NCBI GenBank assembly: GCA_039566865.1
Contig: CM076955.1
Span: 21,745,501 to 21,809,500, forward strand
Direction of reading: 5' to 3'
Length of the DNA: 64,000 nt
From: Aurelia coerulea
Taxonomy: Eukaryota > Cnidaria > Scyphozoa > Semaeostomeae > Ulmaridae
Numbering within the stretch: the first letter of the stretch is position 1; each line of letters opens with the position of its first letter. Both the position numbers and the translations under genes were made by a program. Shown here in pieces: positions 10,301 to 22,300 of this stretch. Under the pieces are notes generated by a model, which was not told the DNA's origin, searched no databases, and worked only from the letters and a program-made list of their open reading frames with translations.

Positions 10301-13300
10301 CAGTTTTGAATCAAAGAGCACATTGTTAACAATCACTCAATCATCATCAGAGATCACACCAAGCTTGACTCCGTCCTTATCTGCCGCTGTATCTACCTCA
10401 GAAATGACTACCGCCAGCTCTGCAGCAAGCAGTCTTGCGCCAAAGAGCACATTGTTAATAATCACTCAATCATCATCAGAGATCACACCAAGCCTGATTC
10501 CCTCCATATCTGCCGTTGTATCTTCCTCAGAAATGATTATCGCCAGCTCTGCAGCAAGCAGTTTTGAATCAAAGAGCACATTGTTAACAATCAGTCAATC
10601 ATCATCAGAGATCACACCAAGCTTGACTCCGTCCTTATCTGCCGTTGTATCTACCTCAGAAATGACTACCGCCAGCTCTGCAGCAAGCAGTTTTGAATCA
10701 AAGAGCCCATTGCTAACAATCACTCGATCATCATCAGAGCTCACATCAAGCTTGACTCCGTCCATATCTACCGTTGTATCTACCTCAGAAATGACTACCG
10801 CCAGCTCTGCAGCAAGCAGTTTTGAATCAAAGAGCACATTGTTAACAATCACTCAATCATCATCAGAGATCACACCAAGCTTCACTCCGTCCTTATCTGC
10901 CGTTGTATCTACCTCTGAAATGACTACCACCAGTTCTGCAGCAAGCAGTTTTGAATCAAAGAGAACATTGTTAACAATCACTCAATCATCCTCAGAGATC
11001 ACAGCAAGCTTCACTCCGTCCATATCTGCCGTTGTATCTACCTCAGAAATGCCTACTGCCAGCTCTGCAGCAAGCAGTTTTGAATCAAAGAGCACATTGT
11101 TAACAATCACTCAATCATCATCAGAGATCACACCAAGCTTGACTCCCTCCATATCGGCCGTTGTATCTACCTCAGAAATGACTACCGCCAGCTCTGCAGC
11201 AAGCAGTTTTGAACCAAAGAGCACATCGTTAACAATCACTCAATCATCGTCAGAGATCACACCAAGTTTGATTCCGTCCATATCTACCGTTGTATCTACC
11301 ACAGAAATGATTACCGCCAGCTCTGCAGCAAGCAGTTTTGAATCAAAGAGCCCATTGTTAACAATCACTCAATCATCCTCAGAGATCACAGCAAGCTTGA
11401 CTCTGTCCATATCGGCCGTTGTATCTACCTCTGAAATGACTACCACCAGTTCTGCAGCAAGCAGTTTTGAATCAAAGAGAACATTGTTAACAATCACTCA
11501 ATCATCCTCAGAGATCACAGCAAGCTTCACTCCGTCCATATCTGCCGTTGTATCTACCTCAGAAATGACTACCACCAGCTCTGCAGCAAGCAGTTTTGAA
11601 CCAAAAAGCACATTGTTAACAATCACTCAATCATCATCAGAGATCACACCAAGCTTGACTCTGTCCATATCGGCCGTTGTATCTACCTCAGAAATGACTA
11701 CCGCCAGCTATGCAGCAAGCAGTTTTAAACCAAAGAGCACATTGTTAACAATCAGTCAATCATCATCAGAGATCACATCAAGCTTGATTCCGTCCATATC
11801 TACCGTTGTATCTACCTCAGAAATGACTACCGCCAGCTATGCAGCAAGCAGTTTTAAACCAAAGAGCACATTGTTAACAATCACTCAATCATCATCAGAG
11901 ATCACACCAAGCTTCACTCCGTCTTTCTCTGCCGTTGTATCTACCTCAGAAATGACTACCGCCAGCTCTGCAGATAGCAGTCTTGAACCAAAGAGCACAC
12001 TGGTAACGATCACTCAATCATCATCAGAAATCACACCAAGCTTGACTCCATCCATATCTACCGTTGTATCTACCTCAGAAATGCCTACTGCCAGCTCTGC
12101 AGCAAGCAGTTTTGAATCAAAGAGCACATTGCTTACAATCACTCAATCATCATCAGAGATCACATCAAGTTTGACTTCGTCCTTATCTGCCGTTGTATCT
12201 ACCTCAGAAATGCCTACTGCCAGCTCTGCAGCAAGCAGTTTTGAATCAAAGAGCACATTGTTAACAATCACTCAATCATCTTCAGAGATCACACCAAGCT
12301 TGACTCCGTCCTTATCTGCCGTTGTATCTACCTCAGAAATGACTACCACCAGCTATGCAGCAAGCAGTCTTGAACCAAAGAGCACATTGCTTACAATCAC
12401 TCAATCATCATCAGAGATCACATCAAGTTTGACTTCGTCCTTATCTGCCGTTGTATCTACCTCAGAAATGACTACCGCCAGCTCTGCAGCAAGCAATTTT
12501 GAACCAAAGAGCACAGTGTTAACAATCATTCAATCATCATCAGAAATCACACCAAGCTTGACTCCGTCCTTATCTGCCGTTGTATCTACCTCAGAAATGC
12601 CTACTGCCAGCTCTGCAGCAAGCAGTTTTGAATCAAAGAGCACATTGTTAACAATCACTCAATCATCATCAGAGATCACACATGGCTTGACTCCGTCCAT
12701 ATCTCCTGTTTTATCTACCTCAGAAATGCCTACTGCCAGCTCTGCAGCAAGCAGTTTTGAATCAAAGAGCACATTGCTTACAATCACTCAATCATCATCA
12801 GAGATCACATCAAGTTTGACTTCGTCCTTATCTGCCGTTGTATCTACCTCAGAAATGCCTACTGCCAGCTCTGCAGCAAGCAGTTTTGAATCAAAGAGCA
12901 CATTGTTAACAATCACTCAATCATCATCAGAGATCACACATGGCTTGACTCCATCCATATCTACCGTTGTATCTACCTCAGAAATGCCTACTGCCAGCTC
13001 TGCAGCAAGCAGTTTTGAATCAAAGAGCACATTGCTTACAATCACTCAATCATCTTCAGAGATCACACCAAGCTTGACTCCGTCCTTATCTGCCGTTGTA
13101 TCTACCTCAGAAATGACTACCACCAGCTATGCAGCAAGCAGTTTTGAATCAAAGAGCACATTGCTTACAATCACTCAATCATCATCAGAGATCACATCAA
13201 GTTTGACTTCGTCCTTATCTGCCGTTGTATCTACCTCAGAAATGCCTACTGCCAGCTCTGCAGCAAGCAGTTTTGAATCAAAGAGCACATTGTTAACAAT

Positions 13301-16300
13301 CACTCAATCATCTTCAGAGATCACACCAAGCTTGACTCCGTCCTTATCTGCCGTTGTATCTACCTCAGAAATGACTACCACCAGCTATGCAGCAAGCAGT
13401 TTTGAATCAAAGAGCACATTGCTTACAATCACTCAATCATCATCAGAGATCACATCAAGTTTGGCTTCGTCCTTATCTGCCGTTGTATCTACCTCAGAAA
13501 TGACTACCACCAGCTCTGCAGCAAGCAGTTTTGAATCAAAGAGCACATTGTTAACAATCACTCAATCATCTTCAGAGATCACACCAAGCTTGACTCCGTC
13601 CTTATCTGCCGTTGTATCTACCTCAGAAATGACTACCACCAGCTATGCAGCAAGCAGTTTTGAATCAAAGAGCACATTGCTTACAATCACTCAATCATCA
13701 TCAGAGATCACATCAAGTTTGGCTTCGTCCTTATCTGCCGTTGTATCTACCTCAGAAATGACTACCACCAGCTCTGCAGCAAGCAGTTTTGAATCAAAGA
13801 GCACATTGTTAACAATCACTCAATCATCATCAGAAATCACACCAAGCTTGACTCCGTCCTTATCTGCCGTTGTATCTACCTCAGAAATGCCTACTGCCAG
13901 CTCTGCAGCAAGCAGTTTTGAATCAAAGAGCACATTGTTAACAATCACTCAATCATCATCAGAGATCACATCAAGTTTGGCTTCGTCCTTATCTGCCGTT
14001 GTATCTACCTCAGAAATGACTACCACCAGCTCTGCAGCAAGCAGTTTTGAATCAAAGAGCACATTGTTAACAATCATTCAATCATCATCAGAGATCACAC
14101 CAAGCTTGACTCCGTCCATATCTACCGTTGTATCTACCTCAGAAATGACTACCGCCAGCTCTGCAGCAAGCAGTTTTGAATCAAAGAGCCCATTGTTAAC
14201 AATCACTCAATCATCATCAGAGATCACACCAAGCTTGACTCCGTCCATATCTACCGTTGTATCTACCTCAGAAATGACTACCGCCAGCTCTGCAGCAAGC
14301 AGTTTTGAATCAAAGAGCCCATTGTTAACAATCACTCAATCATCATCAGAGATCACACCAAGCTTCACTCCGTCCATCTCTGCCGTTGTATCTACCTCAG
14401 AAATGACTACCACCAGCTCTGCAGCAAGCAGTTTTGAATCAAAGAGAACATTGTTAACAATCACTCAATCATCATCAGAAATCACACCAAGCTTGACTCC
14501 ATCCATATCTACCGTTGTATCTACCTCAGAAATGCCTACTGCCAGCTCTGCAGCAAGCAGTTTTGAATCAAAGAGCACATTGCTTACAATCACTCAATCA
14601 TCATCAGAGATCACATCAAGTTTGACTTCGTCCTTATCTGCCGTTGTATCTACCTCAGAAATGACTACCACCAGCTCTGCAGCAAGCAGTTTTGAATCAA
14701 AGAGCACATTGTTAACAATCACTCAATCATCTTCAGAGATCACACCAAGCTTGACTCCGTCCTTATCTGCCGTTGTATCTACCTCAGAAATGACTACCAC
14801 CAGCTATGCAGCAAGCAGTTTTGAATCAAAGAGCACATTGCTTACAATCACTCAATCATCTTCAGAGATCACACCAAGCTTGACTCCGTCCTTATCTGCC
14901 GTTGTATCTACCTCAGAAATGCCTACTGCCAGCTCTGCAGCAAGCAGTTTTGAATCAAAGAGCACATTGCTTACAATCACTCAATCATCATCAGAGATCA
15001 CACCAAGCTTGACTCCGTCCACATCTGCCGTTGTATCTACCTCAGAAATGACTACCGCCAGCTCTGCAGCAAGCAGTTTTGAAACAAAGAGCACATTGCT
15101 AGCAATCACTCAATCATCATCAGAGATCACACCAAGCTTGACTCCGTCCATATCTGCCGTTGTATCTACCTCTGAAATGACTACCGCCAGCTCTGCAGCA
15201 AGCAGTTTTGAAACAAAGAGCACATTGCTAACAATCACTCAATCATCATCAGAGATCACATCAAGCTTGACTCCGTCCATATCTGCCGTTGTATCTACCT
15301 CTGAAATGACTACCGCCAGCTCTGCAGCAAGCAGTTTTGAAACAAAGAGCACATTGCTAACAATCACTCAATCATCATCAGAGATCACACCAAGCTTGAC
15401 TCCGTCCATATCTGCCGTTGTATCTACCTCTGAAATGACTACCGCCAGCTCTGCAGCAAACAGTTTTGAACCAAAGAGCACATTGTTAACAATCACTCAA
15501 TCGTCATCAGAGATCACACTAAGCTTGACTCCGTCCATATCTGCCGTTGTATCTACCTCAGAAATGACTACCGCCAGCTCTGCAGCAAGCAGTTTTGAAA
15601 CAAAGAGCACATTGCTAACAATCACTCAATCATCATCAGAGATCACACCAAGCTTGACTCCGTCCATATCTGCCGTTGTATCTACCTCTGAAATGACTAC
15701 CGCCAGCTCTGCAGCAAGCAGTTTTGAATCAAAGAGCACATTGCTAACAATCACTCAATCATCATCAGAGATCACACCAAGCTTCACTCCATCCATATCT
15801 ACCGTTGTATCTACCTCAGAAATGACTACCGCCAGCTCTGCAGCAATTAGTTTTGAACCAAAGAGCACATTGTTAACAATCACTCAATCATCATCAGAGA
15901 TCACACCAAGCTTGACTCCGTCCATATCTGCCGTTGTATCTACCTCTGAAATGACTACCGCCAGCTCTGCAGCAAGCAGTTTTGAATCAAAGAGCACATT
16001 GCTAACAATCACTCAATCATCCTCAGAGATCACACCAAGCTTCACTCCATCCATATCTACCGTTGTATCTACCTCAGAAATGACTACCGCCACCTCTGCA
16101 GCAAGCAGTCTTGAACCAAAGAGCACATTGTTAACAATCACTCAATCATCATCAGAGATCACACCAAGCTTCACTCCATCCATATCTACCGTTGTATCTA
16201 CCTCAGAAATGACTACCGCCAGCTCTGCAGCAATTAGTTTTGAACCAAAGAGCACATTGTTAACAATCACTCAATCATCATCAGAGATCACACCAAGCTT

Positions 16301-19300
16301 CACTCCGTCCATATCTGCCGTTGTATCTACCTCAGAAATGACTACCGCCAGCTCTGCAGCAAGCAGTTTTGAATCAAAGAGCACATTGCTAACAATCACT
16401 CAATCATCCTCAGAGATCACACCAAGGTTGACTCCGTCCATATCTGCCGTTGTATCTACCTCAGAAATGACTACCGCCAGCTCTGCAGCAAGCAGTTTTG
16501 AATCAAAGAGCACATTGCTAACAATCACTCAATCATCCTCAGAGATCACACCAAGGTTGACTCCGTCCATATCTGCCGTTGTATCTACCTCAGAAATGAC
16601 TACCGCCAGCTCTGCAGCAAGCAGTTTTGAATCAAAGAGCACATTGCTAACAATCACTCAATCATCATCAGAGATCACACCAAGCTTGACTCCGTCCATA
16701 TCTACCGTTGTATCTACCTCAGAAATGACTACCGCCAGCTCTGCAGCAAGCAGTTTTGAAACAAAGAGCACATTGTTAACAATCACTCAATCATCATCAG
16801 AGATCACACCAAGTTTGACTCCGTCCATATCTACCGTTGTATCTTCCTCTGAAATGACTACCGCCAGCTCTGCAGCAAGCAGTCTTGAAACAAAGAGCAC
16901 ATTGTTAACAATCACTCAATCATCATCAGAGATCACACCAAGCTTGACTCCGTCCATATCTACCGTTGTATCTACCTCAGAAATGACTACCGCCAGCTCT
17001 GCAGCAAGCAGTTTTGAATCAAAGAGCACATTGCTAACAATCACTCAATCATCATCAGAGATCACACCAAGTTTGACTCCGTCCATATCTACCGTTGTAT
17101 CTACCTCAGAAATGACTACCGCCAGCTCTGCAGCAAGCAGTTTTGAACCGAAGAGCACATTGTTAACAATCACTCAATCATCATCAGAGATCACACCAAG
17201 CTTCACTCCGTCCATATCTGCCGTTGTATCTACCTCAGAAATGACTACCGCCAGCTCTGCAGCAAGCAGTTTTGAATCAAAGAGCACATTGCTAACAATC
17301 ACTCAATCATCATCAGAGATCACACCAAGGTTGACTCCGTCCATATCTGCCGTTTTATCTACCTCTGAAATGACTACCGCCAGCTCTGCAGCAAGCAGTT
17401 TTGAATCAAAGAGCACATTGCTAACAATCACTCAATCATCATCAGAGATCACACCAAGGTTGACTCCGTCCATATCTACCGTTGTATCTACCTCTGAAAT
17501 GACTACCACCAGTTCTGCAGCAAGCAGTTTTGAATCAAAGAGCACATTGCTAACAATCACTCAATCATCATCAGAGATCACATCAAGCTTGACTCCATCC
17601 ATATCTGCCGTTGTATCTACCTCAGAAATGACTACCGCCAGCTCTGCAGCAAGCAGTTTAGAACCAAAGAGCACATTGTTAACAATCACTCAATCATCAT
17701 CAGAGATCACACCAAGCTTCACTCCGTCCATATCTACCGTTGTATCTATCTCAGAAATGACTACCGCCAGCTCTGCAGCAAGCAGTTTAGAACCAAAAAG
17801 CACATTGTTAACAATCACTCAATCATCATCAGAGATCACACCAAGTTTGACTCCGTCCATATCTGCCATTGTATCTACCTCAGAAATGACTACCGCCAGC
17901 TCTGCAGCAAGCAGTTTTGAACCAAAGAGCACATTGTTAACAATCACTCAATCATCATCAGAGATCACATCAGGCTTGACTCCGTCCATATCTACCGTTG
18001 TATCTATCTCAGAAATGACTACCGCCAGCTCTGCAGCAAGCAGTTTAGAACCAAAAAGCACATTGTTAACAATCACTCAATCATCATCAGAGATCACACC
18101 AAGTTTGACTCCGTCCATATCTGCCATTGTATCTACCTCAGAAATGACTACCGCCAGCTCTGCAGCAAGCAGTTTAGAACCAAAGAGCACATTGTTAACA
18201 ATCACTCAATCATCATCAGAGATCACACCAAGCTTCACTCCGTCCATATCTACCGTTGTATCTATCTCAGAAATGATTACCGCCAGCTCTGCAGCAAGCA
18301 GTTTTGAATCAAAGAGCCCATTGCCAACAATCACTCAATCATCATCAGAGATCACACCCAGCTTGACTCCGTCCATATCTGCCATTGTATCTACCTCAGA
18401 AATGACTACCGCCAGCTCTGCAGCAAGCAGTTTTGAACCAAAGAGCACATTGTTAACAATCACTCAATCATCATCAGAGATCACACCAAGCTTGACTCCG
18501 TCCATATCTACCGTTGTATCTACCTCAGAAATGACTACCGCCAGCTCTGCAGCAAGCAGTTTTGAACCAAAGAGCCCATTGCCAACAATCACTCAATCAT
18601 CATCAGAGATCACACCAAGTTTGACTCCGTCCATATCTGCCATTGTATCTACCTCAGAAATGACTACCGCCAGCTCTGCAGCAAGCAGTTTTGAACCAAA
18701 GAGCACATTGTTAACAATCACTCAATCATCATCAGAGATCACACCAAGTTTGACTCCGTCCATATCTGCCGTTGTATCTACCTCAGAAATGACTACCGCC
18801 AGCTCTGCAGCAAGCAGTTTTGAACCAAAGAGCACATTGTTAACAATCACTCAATCATCATCAGAGATCACACCAAGCTTGACTCCGTCCATATCTACCG
18901 TTGTATCTTCCTCTGAAATGACTACCGCCAGCTCTGCAGCAAGCAGTTTTGAACCAAAGAGCCCATTGCCAACAATCACTCAGTCATCATCAGAGATCAC
19001 ACCAAGTTTGACTCCGTCCATATCTGCCATTGTATCTACCTCAGAAATGACTACCGCCAGCTCTGCAGCAAGCAGTTTTGAACCAAAGAGCACATTGTTA
19101 ACAATCACTCAATCATCATCAGAGATCACACCAAGTTTGACTCCGTCCATATCTGCCGTTGTATCTACCTCAGAAATGATTACCGCCAGCTCTGCAGCAA
19201 GCAGTTTTGAACCAAAGAGCACATTGCTTACAATCACTCAATCATCATCAGCGATCACACCAAGCTTCACTCCGTCCATATCTGCCGTTGTATCTACCTC

Positions 19301-22300
19301 AGAAATGATTACCGCCAGCTCTGCAGCAAGCAGTCTTGAACCAAAGAGCACATTGTTAACAATCACTCAATCATCATCAGAGATCACACCAAGTTTGACT
19401 CCGTCCATATCTGCCATTGTATCTACCTCAGAAATGACTATTGCCACCTCTGCAGCAAGCAGTCTTGAACCAAAGAGCACATTGTTAACAATCACTCAAT
19501 CATCATCAGAGATCACACCAAGTTTGACTCCGTCCATATCTACCGTTGTATCTTCCTCTGAAATGACTACCGCCAGCTCTGCAGCAAGCAGTCTTGAACC
19601 AAAGAGCACATTGTTAACAATCACTCAATCATCATCAGAGATCACACCAAGTTTGACTCCGTCCATATCTGCCATTGTATCTACCTCAGAAATGACTACC
19701 GCCACCTCTGCAGCAAGCAGTCTTGAACCAAAGAGCACATTGTTAACAATCACTCAATCATCATCAGAGATCACACCAAGCTTGACTCCGTCCATATCTA
19801 CCGTTGTATCTTCCTCAGAAATGACTACCGCCAGCTCTGCAGCAAGCAGTCTTGAACCAAAGAGCACATTGTTAACAATCACTCAATCATCATCAGAGAT
19901 CACACCAAGCTTCACTCCGTCCATATCTACCGTTGTATCTACCTCAGAAATGATTACCGCCAGCTCTGCAGCAAGCAGTTTTGAACCAAAGAGCACATTG
20001 TTAACAATCACTCAATCATCATCAGAGATCACACCAAGTTTGACTCCGTCCATATCTACCGTTGTATCTACCTCAGAAATGACTACCACCAGCTCTGCAG
20101 CAAGCAGTCTTGAACCAAAGAGCACATTGTTAACAATCACTCAATCATCATCAGAGATCACACCAAGCTTGACTCCGTCCATATCTACCGTTGTATCTAC
20201 CTCAGAAATGACTACCACCAGCTCTGCAGCAAGCAGTCTTGAACCAAAGAGCACATTGTTAACAATCACTCAATCATCCTCAGAGATCACACCAAGTTTG
20301 ACTCCGTCCATATCTACCGTTGTATCTACCTCAGAAATGACTACCACCAGCTCTGCAGCAAGCAGTCTTGAACCAAAGAGCACATTGCTAACAATCAGTC
20401 AATCATCATCAGAGATCACATCAGGCTTGACTCCGTCCATATCTACCGTTGTATCTACCTCAGAAATGACTACCGCCAGCTCTGCAGCAAGCAGTTTTGA
20501 ACCAAAGAGCACATTGTTAACAATCACTCAATCATCATCAGAGATCACACCAAGCCTGATTCCCTTCATATCTGCCGTTGGATCTACCACAGAAATGATT
20601 ACCGCCAGCTCTGCAGCAAGCAGTCTTGAACCAAAGAGCACATTGTTAACAATCACTCAATCATCATCAGAGATCACACCAAGCTTCACTCCGTCCATAT
20701 CTGCCGTTGTATCTACCTCAGAAATGCTTACTGCCAGCTCTGCAGCAAGCAATTTTGAACCAAAGAGTACATTGCTAACATTCACTCAATCATCATCAGA
20801 GATCACACCAAGCCTGATTCCCTCCATATCTACCGTTGTATCTACCTCAGAAATGACTACCACCAGCTCTGCAGCAAGCAGTCTTGAACCAAAGAGCACA
20901 TTGTTAACAATCACTCAATCATCATCGGAGATTACAGCAAGCTTGACTCCGTCCATATCTACCGTTATATCTACCGCAGAAATGATTACCGCCAGCTTGG
21001 CAGCTAGCAGCATTAAATTGAAGAGCAGTTCGTTTGGATTTGCTCCGTCGTCATCAGAAATTTCATCTAGCTTTATTCTATCAGGCACGAGTATAATGTC
21101 TACCTCAAAGATATCTTCCTTGAGAATGTCTGCCTCTAGCATTGAATCGAAGGGCACTTCATTTATAAGTACACAATCGTTAACAATATTGAGATCAAGT
21201 TTATTTCGATCAGCAGAAACGTTTTTGCCAACATCTGTATCGACTCGATCTGTGCTTTCTAGTTTAGCACAGCCAAGCACATTTCATCTCAGCACCTCAG
21301 CTATGCAAAGTCTACAGATCACCTTCAGTTCTGCAATATCCACACTCAATTTCAAGCCTACCTCATCAGCATCACCAATGACACAATTTCCTTCAAGTTC
21401 CTCGTCCTTTACTTTGATTTCGTCAGTGAGCAGAACTGTTCAGCCTAGCTTTCAAACTACCACGCTAACTTTTTACTCCAGTGATCAGCTAATACCAAAA
21501 GGGATAAGTACGTCTTTGATTGTCCCTGCAACATCATCAGTTGCCTTTTTGAATTCGCTCGTCACCACTGAGCGCACAGTTTTAACCACAACGAGATCAA
21601 GTAAAACAGCATCGAGCTATCCATCGTTGATTTCAACAAGCAAATCTCCAACAGCCTCAACATCAGTTCCTCCTACGATAAAGCCTTCGAATATTGACTC
21701 AAAGTCAAAGATAAAGATTGTCATTCGAGTTAGCGTTTCTCAAAATATATCAGCACCAGAATTTATTGCGAAAATGATGGAGAAATTATTGGCTTTGTAT
21801 AATGCAGCGAGTGCAAAAACGAGAAGAAGAAGACAACTTGAGGAAGAGTTTGGAGGGAATCATCAATTTGGAGAATTTCATCGAAGATTTGCAAGGGCTG
21901 TTCAGCCGAAGTTTGTTCAGGTAAACAATAACTTTCTTTTTAGTCTTCAAGTGGTGCAGAATAGCTAGGAAGAATTTTGTTAAACAAAAAGTAACGATTC
22001 CGAGAAGACGAGTGTTTTTTATTTCACTCCCTTGATTTGTTTTACATTCAAAATTACCGGTGTGTCAGTTATTGATGCTTCTGGTAGAAATCCGCTTCTT
22101 TGAATGAGATAAAAAAACAACCTTTTCAAGCCTTTAGCAGTTGTTTACTCGTCGTTATGACGACCGTTACAATGTTGTAAATGGGCAGGTACTAGGCCTG
22201 TTTTCGCATGAGCAGTTGAATTAATTTGAAAAAGAATGTGAGTTTGGGATGGCGAAAATAAAAATGGTTTTATATTGTAAGTATTTCTCAGGATGTTTTT

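Noticed and set aside
8531..21280. Other antisense frames over the array (8531-8788, 10595-10852, 20915-21280)
   Set aside because: Same cause: shadows of the sense repeats with no independent support.
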